Source: Pseudomonas moorei (lineage in GTDB: Bacteria; Pseudomonadota; Gammaproteobacteria; Pseudomonadales; Pseudomonadaceae). Taken from it: a stretch of 64,000 nt of DNA. The first letter of the stretch is position 1, and each line of letters starts with the position of its first letter. Both the position numbers and the translations under genes were made by a program. Positions 55,250 through 62,818 of this stretch are shown here, piece after piece. The stretch covers positions 62,001 to 126,000 of the forward strand of contig NZ_VZPP01000005.1 of NCBI RefSeq assembly GCF_008801475.1, in the 5' to 3' direction. The notes below the pieces were generated by a model that searched no databases, was not told the DNA's origin, and worked only from the letters and a program-made list of their open reading frames with translations.

Positions 55250-55381
55250 CACGTCAAAATAGTTACATCAAGTAATTAATGATGTTCCCGTTCCCACCTT
55301 TATCCCCTCCAGCGAACTCCATACATTGAGCTCCAACGCCTCTCCCATCATCCCGACGGGAAGGTCACTGGAGATTCCTCA

Positions 55382-55600
55382 ATGCCTTTCGTAAGCGTGC
55401 GCATCACCCGCGATGGCGTGACCACTGAGCAGAAAGCTCAGGTGATCGCGGAAATCACTGAAACACTGGAACGTGTCCTCAACAAGCGTCCAGACCTGAC
55501 CCACATCGTGATCGAAGAAGTCGACACCGATAACTGGGGTTACGCCGGGATCACCACCACTCAATACCGCAAGCAACTGGCGGAAGAGGGGCAGTCATGA
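55382..55600 (+). CDS. 4-oxalocrotonate tautomerase-family protein
   Basis: This 72-residue tautomerase begins MPFVSVRITRDGVTTEQK, with Pro2 as the catalytic base. It contains HIVIEEVDTDNWGYAG, the typical second half. Single-domain tautomerases of this kind accept small enol substrates; the natural one is unknown. It overlaps the next gene by 4 bases and starts a three-gene operon with a DsbA-like protein and an SDR. Confidence 0.88.
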   Translation: MPFVSVRITRDGVTTEQKAQVIAEITETLERVLNKRPDLTHIVIEEVDTDNWGYAGITTTQYRKQLAEEGQS

Positions 55601-56253
55601 CGCCGTCGGTGACCATCGATTTCGTCTCCGACGTGGTGTGCCCATGGTGCGCACTGGGGGCGACGGCGCTGGAGCAGGCCATCGAGAACGTGGCGGGCGA
55701 GGTTTCGGTCGAGCTGACCTACAAGCCTTTCGAGCTGAACCCGAACATGCCAGCCGAAGGCGAGAAAGCCGTCGAGCACCTGATGCGCAAATACGGTCGT
55801 ACCGCCCAGGACGTCGCCAATGGCAAAGCGATGCAGATCGAACGCGGCAATGCCATCGGCTTCAAGTTCGACCTGGAAAAGCGCACCCACTTCTACAACA
55901 CCTTCGACGCTCACCGCTTGCTGTTTTGGGCATCGGAGCAAGGGCGTCAGGTGGCGCTGAAGAAGATCCTGCTTCGCGCTTACTTCAGCGAAGGCCAGAA
56001 CCCGAGTGATCAGCAGACGCTGGCGCGGTTGGCGGCAGAAGCCGGGCTGGACCAGGAACAGGCACGCGAGGTGTTGGCGTCTGGCGCGTACGCCGCCGAG
56101 GTGCGTGAACTTGAAGCGTTTTACCAGCAGCGCGGCATCAATTCAGTCCCGGCGATGGTGCTGAACGGCCGTCACCTGGTGTCCGGTTCGCAATCGGTCG
56201 AGTACTACGAGCAGATGTTGCGACAAATGGCGTCGGCCTCCGCCGAAGCCTGA
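55597..56253 (+). CDS. DsbA-family oxidoreductase (FrnE-like)
   Basis: This 218-residue protein has FVSDVVCPWCALGATALEQA, which carries the C-P-W-C active site. It then has the helical insert of the FrnE/2-hydroxychromene isomerase group and GINSVPAMVLNGRHLVSG. It is cytoplasmic, with no signal peptide. It overlaps the tautomerase gene by 4 bases (ATGA). Confidence 0.88.
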   Translation: MTPSVTIDFVSDVVCPWCALGATALEQAIENVAGEVSVELTYKPFELNPNMPAEGEKAVEHLMRKYGRTAQDVANGKAMQIERGNAIGFKFDLEKRTHFYNTFDAHRLLFWASEQGRQVALKKILLRAYFSEGQNPSDQQTLARLAAEAGLDQEQAREVLASGAYAAEVRELEAFYQQRGINSVPAMVLNGRHLVSGSQSVEYYEQMLRQMASASAEA

Positions 56254-56296
56254 TTACTTACTTTTTCAAATCATCATTTATCAGTAGAGGTTCATC

Positions 56297-57007
56297 ATGA
56301 GCAATTCGAAAAAAGTCGTTGTCATCACTGGCGCATCCCAAGGTCTCGGCGACGGAATGGTCAAGGCCTTCCGTGAACTCGGTTACCAGATCGTCGCCAC
56401 TTCGCGCTCGATCAAGCCATCGACCGATCCTGACATTCTCACCGTGGCCGGCGACATCGGCGAACCAGCCACTGCACAGCGCGTCATCCGTGAAGCGATC
56501 GCACGTTTTGGTCGTATTGATACGCTGGTCAACAATGCCGGGATTTTCATCGCCAAGCCGTTCACCGCGTACACCGCTGAAGACTACGCCAACGTGTTGT
56601 CGGTAAACCTCAACGGCTTCTTCTACATCACCCAGTTGGCCATCGCCGAGATGGAGAAAAACGGCAGCGGCCACGTCGTCAACATCACCACCAGCCTGGT
56701 GGACCACGCCATCGACGGCGTGCCATCGGTACTGGCCTCGCTGACCAAAGGCGGCCTGAACGCGGCCACCAAATCCCTGGCCATCGAGTACGCCAAACGC
56801 GGCATTCGGGTCAACGCAGTGTCGCCAGGCATCATCAAGACCCCGATGCACGGCGAAGAAACCCACGCCGCACTGGGCGCCTTGCACCCGGTCGGGCATA
56901 TGGGCGAGATCGATGACATTGCACAGGCGGTCGTGTACCTGGACGGCGCCAAGTTTGTCACCGGCGAAATCCTGCACGTCGATGGTGGTCAGAGCGCGGG
57001 TCACTAA
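56297..57007 (+). CDS. Short-chain dehydrogenase/reductase, atypical active site
   Basis: This 236-residue Rossmann-fold protein has TGASQGLGDGMVKAF as the nucleotide-binding loop, NNAGIF in place of the NNAG motif, and IRVNAVSPGIIKTPM. The catalytic Tyr of the usual YxxxK is missing. The aligned stretch reads ASLTKGGLNAATKSLA, with Lys retained and Ala at the Tyr position. It may have lost reductase activity or use another residue. It is the third gene of the tautomerase/DsbA/SDR operon. Confidence 0.86.
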   Translation: MSNSKKVVVITGASQGLGDGMVKAFRELGYQIVATSRSIKPSTDPDILTVAGDIGEPATAQRVIREAIARFGRIDTLVNNAGIFIAKPFTAYTAEDYANVLSVNLNGFFYITQLAIAEMEKNGSGHVVNITTSLVDHAIDGVPSVLASLTKGGLNAATKSLAIEYAKRGIRVNAVSPGIIKTPMHGEETHAALGALHPVGHMGEIDDIAQAVVYLDGAKFVTGEILHVDGGQSAGH

Positions 57008-57024
57008 GGCTCGGGTTTTAACGT

Positions 57025-57043
57025 GGTAGAAACAACAAAGCCC
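57025..57043. repeat. 19-bp direct repeat, left copy flanking abiF
   Basis: GGTAGAAACAACAAAGCCC is identical to 58354-58372. The two copies bracket abiF and its RNA; the last part is also the foot of a terminator stem on each side. Confidence 0.85.
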
Positions 57044-57070
57044 TCGTAACTGCTGCGAGGGCTTTTTTTT
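57037..57070 (+). terminator. Intrinsic terminator of the SDR operon
   Basis: AAAGCCCTCG, a short loop, CGAGGGCTTTTTTTT lies 30 bases after the SDR stop and also faces the converging abiF gene. Confidence 0.9.
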
Positions 57071-57079
57071 ATGTTGGCT

Positions 57080-58069
57080 TTAAACCAGACGCCACTGCTG
57101 TTGACGCTTCCAATCATTTGGAAATCCCATAAATCTCCGATAGTCCGGTTTCTGCTGATCCATGAGTTTGGCCATGCGAAGCTTCCATTGACTGTCCGGG
57201 CTGATCAGGTCTGTCAGGTAGGCCAGCATCGTCAAAATGATGTACAGGCGTTGCTTTGATTGAGGCCAGCCGTCCGGTGTATTCGGAATGACCCATTCTC
57301 TCGGCAGGGATGGTCGAATGGAGAGCTCTCGGTTCCATAACCGCGAATGGTGAGCGCAACAGTTTCGGATGAAGGTCAGGGTGTGGAGCCAGGAGGCCAA
57401 TACGTCGAACGGCAATTTGAATCGACTCGCGATCGCCTTCTTGTCGGCACTTTTACCGATGGCATTGAAGAGTGTAGATACCGTTCCAAGGCTGAGCTCC
57501 TCCAGCACAGCCCAGGCGGGCGGTAACTCTGGATGATCATAAGTGGACCCGTAGAATCGGAAATAATTATCGCGGATGCGATTTTCAATCCGCTGTTGCT
57601 GAACGCCACCAGTCTGGTTGCTCATCTTTATGCGAGCAATCTCACGTGCCAGTTTGTGTTTCTCTCTGCTCAGTTGATCTCGTAGAGGGCGCAGCAAATC
57701 GGAATGCGCGTATGACGATGCAAAAACTGACGCGTCAGCTATCCAGTCTGGTCCGTATTTTGGGCACATGTGATTGCTGATGGTCGCTCGAACGGCAACT
57801 TCGACGCGCTCGATGGCATCCATTGTTATGCGTCGCAATGAACCATCGAAACGGTAGATGTCGACGACTGCTTTCAGACTACTGCCGGGCTTGAAGGTGT
57901 GTTCAGAGCCCGGTTCCTGGAAAGGGCGCATGTAAGGACTCAGGCGAAACAGCGTGACCACTTCGAGAAAACGCATGGCCCGATCGTCATTGGCGACATA
58001 CAGGCCTCGCTGCTTTAGCAGTTCCAGTTGCTGTTCTACGCTGAGGGCCGGCTTGTCGAAGGGCCTCAT
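57080..58069 (-). CDS. abiF: Abi_2/AbiF-family HEPN protein (phage-resistance/toxin type)
   Basis: This 329-residue protein starts at ATG 58069 (GGAG 8 bases upstream; TTG 58087 is an unlikely earlier start). The N-terminal half has the Abi_2 signature: FKPGSSLKAVVDIYRFDGSL then AIERVEVAVRATISNH. The C-terminal half carries a HEPN ribonuclease motif, RNCCAHHSRLWNR (R235-N-x-x-x-H240), with catalytic residues intact. AbiF/AbiD proteins abort phage infection in other bacteria, and relatives are held in check by a small RNA encoded just upstream. It is an accessory gene between an SDR operon and tRNA-Thr. Confidence 0.88.
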   Translation of the reverse strand: MRPFDKPALSVEQQLELLKQRGLYVANDDRAMRFLEVVTLFRLSPYMRPFQEPGSEHTFKPGSSLKAVVDIYRFDGSLRRITMDAIERVEVAVRATISNHMCPKYGPDWIADASVFASSYAHSDLLRPLRDQLSREKHKLAREIARIKMSNQTGGVQQQRIENRIRDNYFRFYGSTYDHPELPPAWAVLEELSLGTVSTLFNAIGKSADKKAIASRFKLPFDVLASWLHTLTFIRNCCAHHSRLWNRELSIRPSLPREWVIPNTPDGWPQSKQRLYIILTMLAYLTDLISPDSQWKLRMAKLMDQQKPDYRRFMGFPNDWKRQQQWRLV

Positions 58070-58085
58070 GTAGTTTTCTCCAGGC

Positions 58086-58146
58086 AAAAAAAACCCGCAC
58101 GATTTGAGCTTGCTGACTGAGTCAGCCTAGGCTTGGCGGGTGTGTT
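58086..58146 (-). ncRNA. Candidate abiF-motif antitoxin RNA
   Basis: On the minus strand, a transcript of about 60 bases is predicted between a TATAAT promoter and eight Ts. It folds as CCCGC (58136-58140 side) pairing with GCGGG (58094-58098 side), enclosing the perfect hairpin GCTGAC-TCA-GTCAGC (58112-58126) and the GCCTAGGC segment. It ends in U8 16 bases before the abiF ATG. A structured RNA at this place is known upstream of abiF genes (abiF RNA motif). The match to that motif rests on position and shape, not on a covariance search. Confidence 0.75.
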
Positions 58147-58152
58147 GGGTGC

Positions 58153-58180
58153 ATTATAGGTAGCTGCGGCAGGTCGTCAA
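58153..58180 (-). promoter_or_regulatory. Sigma70 promoter of the abiF RNA
   Basis: Read on the minus strand: TTGACG (-35, 58175-58180), 16-base spacer, TATAAT (-10, 58153-58158), an exact consensus -10 and 5 of 6 -35. Transcription would start near 58146 and run into the hairpin and then abiF. Confidence 0.75.
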
Positions 58181-58207
58181 CGTGATGCTGAAGCGAATTT
58201 GTAACGT

Positions 58208-58259
58208 GCGGGGGGGGGCGGTAGGTTTTGGTGCGGGGCAGGAATTTTGGGTAAGGGGG
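58208..58259 (+). other. G-rich tract between abiF RNA promoter and tRNA terminator
   Basis: A nine-G run (58210-58218) is followed by GGGG, GGG and GGGGG runs within 50 bases, a possible four-strand G structure. The 300-base stretch 58088-58400 otherwise holds the RNA, its promoter and the tRNA terminator. Confidence 0.5.
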
Positions 58260-58353
58260 TCATTCGAGAGAGGCTGAAAGCTTAAGCCTTTTACGTTGAC
58301 TCGCGGTCCAGGCATCTCTTCTCAAGGAGGTGTACCAGTTGTATTTTTTAGTG

Positions 58354-58372
58354 GGTAGAAACAACAAAGCCC
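58354..58372. repeat. 19-bp direct repeat, right copy flanking abiF
   Basis: GGTAGAAACAACAAAGCCC is identical to 57025-57043. It lies between the abiF RNA promoter region and the tRNA-Thr terminator. Confidence 0.85.
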
Positions 58373-58395
58373 CTGCATTTCTGCAGGGGCTTTGT
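58365..58395 (-). terminator. Terminator of tRNA-Thr
   Basis: Read on the minus strand, AAAGCCCCTGCAG, AAAT, then GCAGGGGCTTTGTTGTTTC follows the tRNA 3' end by 6 bases. Confidence 0.85.
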
Positions 58396-58401
58396 TTTAT
58401 A

Positions 58402-58477
<76 letters not shown>

Positions 58478-58607
58478 GTGTCAGGGCGACGATTATAGCG
58501 ATTGGGTTGGTTCTGTAAACCCCTGAATTCTGACTATTTTTGCGCAGGTGTCAGTCCGACCCTGCGGATTCTTCCACAGGGTCGGGCGGCGGGATTGCCT
58601 GGCGGCG

Positions 58608-59849
58608 TCAAACGCTGTTCTTGACGGCGTTGATCAGGTCTTGGCTCAGCACTTGAGCGGGCGCTACTTGCACGCTTTGGGTATAGAACGGCGGCAGGTT
58701 CTGGGCCAGTGTCGACAACGCTTGAGCCGTGGTGTTGCCCGGCAACACCACGTATTGCAGGTTGGACGGATAGCTCTGCGGCACGGGGCCTTCCATGGTC
58801 GAGCCGTATGCACCGAAGGTCATCACTGCCTGTGGGGTGGTGGGGTCGGGAGCATAAAGAAAGACGAAGGTGCCGTACTTCGGATGGGTCAGGTATTGCT
58901 CGGCTTGAGCGCGAACGGCCGGATCCGGGTCATTCATCAGGGTCCAGCGCATGACCGCGTAGTTGCGGGTCGTTTCCATGAACGCTGTACGAATCGGCGA
59001 CTGGTTCTCGAGGCCTCCCAGGCACACCAGCAAATTGCCGAACGGGTCGATGAGCGCCACCGAATTGAACACCGGACTTTGCTGCGCGGTTTTGACCAGT
59101 GCAGGGGCGAGTTCTGCGCCGGGGTCGCGCGGGTTCGCTGATTGCACGGTCAGGGCAAAGGGGCTGAGTGCAGTGAGGGCCTGGCGCACTTTGCTGTTGG
59201 CCGGAAGCGTGGACGGATCTTTCAGCTGGTCTGGCGGTAATCCACTGTTGTTGCTGGCCTCCCGCACTGTGTTGACGCTGGCAGAGAAGATCGAGCTGGT
59301 GAGGAAATACGCTGCCGAGTCGATGGACTGGCCACCGAACACGGGGCTGGTTGACCCCTGATAGGCCCGGCTGACAGGCGCTGTAATCGCGTAGTAACCC
59401 CAGGTGTTCTGCGCTTGCTGGCGAATTTGCGGTGGTAGCGACGGAAAAGTGAATTGGCTGTTGTAGTTGATGCCCGCGTAGTCATCGATCGCACTGACGG
59501 CAACATTGAATCCTGCGGTCAGGAGCGAGCCGGCGCACATGGCGCAGGGGTCCAGCGTAGTTACGACGGTCAGTTGGTTGGGCGGTGGCAGCTTCAGTGG
59601 CGAAGCGTTTTCGTAATACCAGTCCACCAGTTGTCGTTCGCCGTGGGCGGTAGGGTCGTGGGGCAGGAAGTAAGTCGTGCCACCGCCGGGGAACGGCATC
59701 AATACGTTGTTGTGCAGCGCGGCAATCACTTGTCCTGTTGCGTTGTTGATGAGGGCGCCACCCACCGCGAAGGTTTGCTGCAATGCAGCTTCAATGGCTT
59801 GGTTGGCAACGGCATCGACGGCTTCCTGCGCATTGTTCAGTGTGCTCAT
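58608..59849 (-). CDS. Deaminase-fold protein with large C-terminal extension
   Basis: This 413-residue protein has an N-terminal zinc deaminase domain (residues ~1-150), with zinc ligands in TAHGERQLVDWY (H69, catalytic E71) and LDPCAMCAGSLL (C102, C105). It resembles the TadA/guanine-deaminase side, with HGE instead of the common HAE. The remaining ~260 residues are of unknown fold and rich in Pro, Ser, Gln and Ala, with no transmembrane segment. Substrate unknown; a nucleoside or nucleobase is the family expectation. It is a single gene next to tRNA-Thr. Confidence 0.78.
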   Translation of the reverse strand: MSTLNNAQEAVDAVANQAIEAALQQTFAVGGALINNATGQVIAALHNNVLMPFPGGGTTYFLPHDPTAHGERQLVDWYYENASPLKLPPPNQLTVVTTLDPCAMCAGSLLTAGFNVAVSAIDDYAGINYNSQFTFPSLPPQIRQQAQNTWGYYAITAPVSRAYQGSTSPVFGGQSIDSAAYFLTSSIFSASVNTVREASNNSGLPPDQLKDPSTLPANSKVRQALTALSPFALTVQSANPRDPGAELAPALVKTAQQSPVFNSVALIDPFGNLLVCLGGLENQSPIRTAFMETTRNYAVMRWTLMNDPDPAVRAQAEQYLTHPKYGTFVFLYAPDPTTPQAVMTFGAYGSTMEGPVPQSYPSNLQYVVLPGNTTAQALSTLAQNLPPFYTQSVQVAPAQVLSQDLINAVKNSV

Positions 59850-60148
59850 GGTTTCTCAGCTCCTTGCTTCCTGATCGCCAGACAATTCTGACGCTGGGCA
59901 AAGATAGTTTAGGTTTTCAGCGTCGTTTATGTTCTTTTGGTTTAACGCTTATGCACAACGTGGTTGTCGGCGCACGCAATCGTGCGTGAATTTGTGGACT
60001 CGTTCTCATCTGGTACGCAAATCACTGTTTTTCAGGTTTTTTATTCAAGTGTACGAAATCTGAACAGTATCGTTTCACCCCTGAAACAGCTGTAAATGTT
60101 GGATCCACGATATTTTCATCAACAGAGTTATCCACAGGCTGCGCATCA

Positions 60149-61378
60149 TTAGAGGCGTTCTGCCAATAGCAGGAAATTGCGTGGCGTCAGCGGGGTTTCG
60201 CAGAAGGTGCCGAGGCGAACGGTGTAGCCCTGTTCGAACAGGAAAAGCGCCCGATCGAGTACCAGCCAAAGCTCCAGTGGGCGTCGGAAAAGGCCACGCA
60301 ACAGCTCCAGATTGCGCACTTGCGCCAGGCGCTGCCAACCGCTGGCCTCCAGTGCTGCCCAGTCTTGCGGGCCAATTGTGGATAAGTCCTTGAGTCGGCC
60401 CAGATGCTGGCAGTACTCGGCGAAGGTTTTGTCCAGCCAAGCACTGGGGAGGGAGGGGGTTGGCAAGTACTCATCCACGCCACGCAGCTGGCGTTGCAGC
60501 AGGTCGAAGGCCAGTCGCCGGGCCATGGAAGTGTCGCGCTGACGGCGGACGCGCGCACCCGCGGTCACGGTTTCGCTCATCGGCAGTGCGAGATCGTCGA
60601 TAGACAGCTGTAGATCGGAGTTCCTGGCGGCCGAAGATATCGGTGAGTACTGGGGAAGACTGATTCGGTTATAGCAGCAAGGTGCGATGGTGAGTTGTTT
60701 GCAGCCCGCTGCGCTGGCCAGATGGATCAGTTGCACGTGCAGATCACCACAGGCGTGCAGGGCTACCGGTGTGTGGTCAGCGGTCAATAGCGTAGCGGTA
60801 TCCGCCGTGAGCACATCTTGCTCGATATGCAGCGCATGCAGTCCATGGCGTTGGCTGAGGGCCTGGCCGCTGGCAACCAGCGCCGGGTCGTATTCCAGGC
60901 AGGTCAGTTGTTGACCGGCATGCAGCAACCGACGCCCCAGGTGCCCCTTGCCCGAGCACCAGTCCAGCCAATGCGTCGGCACATGGGCAAACTGCAATCG
61001 ACTGGCGAAGGCTTCAATCTGCTGCCACTTGCGACCCGGCACATCCACATTCAGACGATGACCCGCAGCCTCCAGTGCATGCGCCGGCAATTCACCCACG
61101 GCCGCCAATTCAAGAGACATCGCCGCCAAGCAAGCAAAAGGTTCCGGCGCGTCCAGCAGGGCAGGTTGATTGTGGGCGTTTTCTGCGTCTTCCAGTGATC
61201 GGCCACGTAGCCAGGCGGACAATTCGGGGTAGGCCGTTTCCCATGGAAGCTGCAGATGGGTGAACGGTCGAGGCTTCCACAGCGCCTGGTGCCGTGTCAG
61301 AAAAGCATCCAGCGCGGTGAAGCGGGCGAGCAGGGACTCGCCCGTCAACACGTGGGAATCAACGCCCTTGGCAGGCAT
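60149..61378 (-). CDS. Class I SAM-dependent methyltransferase
   Basis: This 409-residue protein starts at ATG 61378 (MPAKGVDSHVLTG), which overlaps the preceding permease gene by 20 bases. The SAM-binding loop is LDWCSGKGHLGRRLL, followed by LEYDPALVASGQAL. A second half of about 200 residues includes CCYNRISLPQYSP, a motif seen in some RNA/protein methyltransferases of Pseudomonas. The substrate is unknown. Confidence 0.8.
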   Translation of the reverse strand: MPAKGVDSHVLTGESLLARFTALDAFLTRHQALWKPRPFTHLQLPWETAYPELSAWLRGRSLEDAENAHNQPALLDAPEPFACLAAMSLELAAVGELPAHALEAAGHRLNVDVPGRKWQQIEAFASRLQFAHVPTHWLDWCSGKGHLGRRLLHAGQQLTCLEYDPALVASGQALSQRHGLHALHIEQDVLTADTATLLTADHTPVALHACGDLHVQLIHLASAAGCKQLTIAPCCYNRISLPQYSPISSAARNSDLQLSIDDLALPMSETVTAGARVRRQRDTSMARRLAFDLLQRQLRGVDEYLPTPSLPSAWLDKTFAEYCQHLGRLKDLSTIGPQDWAALEASGWQRLAQVRNLELLRGLFRRPLELWLVLDRALFLFEQGYTVRLGTFCETPLTPRNFLLLAERL

Positions 61379-62048
61379 CGACGCGCAACCAGCGCTCCAG
61401 CAGCTTGAAGCCGCGCACCAGCACATACGCCATTACCAGGTAGAACATGCCGGCGGCGAAGAAGATCTCCACCGGCAGGTAGGTCCGGGCAATGATGGTG
61501 CGGGCCATGCCGGTCAGCTCCAGCAGGGTCACGGTGCTGGCCAGGGCGCTGGCCTTGAGCATCAGGATCACTTCGTTGCTATAGGCCGGCAGGCCGATGC
61601 GCGCGGCGCGGGGCAGCATGATGTAGATAAGCGCCTTGGCCTTGGACATGCCCAGGGCTCGCGCCGCTTCGATCTCGCCCGGCGGAATCGCTTGAATCGC
61701 GCCGCGCAGGATCTCGGCGATGTAGGCGGCGGTGTGCAGGGTCATGGTCGCGGTGGCGCACCAGAACGGATCGCGCAGGTACGGCCACATCGAGCTGTTA
61801 CGGATGACGTCGAACTGCGCCAGGCCGTAGTAGACGAGGAACAGTTGAACCAGCAACGGCGTGCCACGGAAAAAGAAGATGTAGCCGTAGGGAAATGCCC
61901 GCACCCACCACAGGCGTGACGAGCGAGCGATGCCCAGGGGAATCGCCAGCAGCAGGCCGGCGATCACGGCGATGGCCACCAGCTCCAGGGTCAGGGTTGC
62001 GCCCTGGGCCAGTTTCGGCAGCCACTTGATGATGATTTCCCAGTTCAT
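61359..62048 (-). CDS. hisM: Basic amino-acid ABC transporter, permease (HisM type)
   Basis: This 229-residue permease has [20 protein letters not shown] as the family hallmark, an EAA loop EAARALGMSKAKALIYIMLP, and about five membrane segments. The start is ATG 62048 (MNWEIIIKWL), overlapping the hisQ stop by 4 bases. With HisQ it forms the channel for a basic amino acid such as arginine, ornithine or histidine. Confidence 0.9.
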   Translation of the reverse strand: MNWEIIIKWLPKLAQGATLTLELVAIAVIAGLLLAIPLGIARSSRLWWVRAFPYGYIFFFRGTPLLVQLFLVYYGLAQFDVIRNSSMWPYLRDPFWCATATMTLHTAAYIAEILRGAIQAIPPGEIEAARALGMSKAKALIYIMLPRAARIGLPAYSNEVILMLKASALASTVTLLELTGMARTIIARTYLPVEIFFAAGMFYLVMAYVLVRGFKLLERWLRVDACQGR

Positions 62049-62740
62049 TGGGCGCTCCTCGCGAAGCCGCGAGCGGCACGTTTTTCCAGGAAGTGCATGC
62101 CGGTCATGGCCAGGATCGTCAGGCTCAGGTACATGAATGCCGCGACCATATAGAAGGTGAACGGTTGCTTGGACACGGTCACACCGATTTGCGCGTGACG
62201 CATGATTTCTTCCAGGCCGATCACCGACACCAGTGCGGTGTCCTTCATCAGGATCATGAACAGGTTGCCCAGTCCGGGCAGGGCGATGCGCCACATCTGC
62301 GGCATGATCAACTTAGTGAAGATGCGCCATTTCGACAGGCCCAGCGCCACACCGGCTTCACGATGGCCTTTTGGGATGGCGAGGATCGCGCCGCGAAACA
62401 CTTCCGTGGCGTAGGCGCCGAAGCACAGGCCCAGGGCGATGACGCCGGCGGCGAAGGCATTGAGTTCCAGGTCGGGGTTGCCGAAGAACTCGCCCAGGGC
62501 GCGCATCAGGTTGACGGTGCCGAAGTAGATCAGCAGGACCCAGAGCAGTTCCGGGATACCGCGAACCAGGGTCGAATAGGTGCCGCCAAGCCATTGCAAC
62601 GGCTTGTACGGGGAAGTCTTGGCCAAGGCGCCGAGCAGACCGAGTACCAGTCCCAGGCACAGGGCCGAGAGCGCCAGTTTCACAGTCATCAGCGCGCCAG
62701 CGGCGAGCGCCGGGCCGAATCCGTAGAGGTCGATAATCAT
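62045..62740 (-). CDS. hisQ: Basic amino-acid ABC transporter, permease (HisQ type)
   Basis: This 231-residue permease starts at ATG 62740 (MIIDLYGFGPALA). STLVRGIPELLWVLLIYFG and the EAA loop EAGVALGLSKWRIFTKLIMPQ are its signatures. It lies 78 bases after the binding-protein gene and is coupled to hisM by overlap. Confidence 0.9.
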   Translation of the reverse strand: MIIDLYGFGPALAAGALMTVKLALSALCLGLVLGLLGALAKTSPYKPLQWLGGTYSTLVRGIPELLWVLLIYFGTVNLMRALGEFFGNPDLELNAFAAGVIALGLCFGAYATEVFRGAILAIPKGHREAGVALGLSKWRIFTKLIMPQMWRIALPGLGNLFMILMKDTALVSVIGLEEIMRHAQIGVTVSKQPFTFYMVAAFMYLSLTILAMTGMHFLEKRAARGFARSAQ

Positions 62741-62818
62741 GGATTTCTTTTCAAATCGCGGCAGGCAAGGCCGGGGACCGGCGCCGTCAGCAGGCGGCAC
62801 CGGTCTGGCAGGTCAGGA

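Noticed and set aside
60128..60136. Single TTATCCACA (DnaA box) in the spacer after the deaminase-fold gene
   Set aside because: A lone 9-base box in 64 kb is expected by chance and no other origin features are present.
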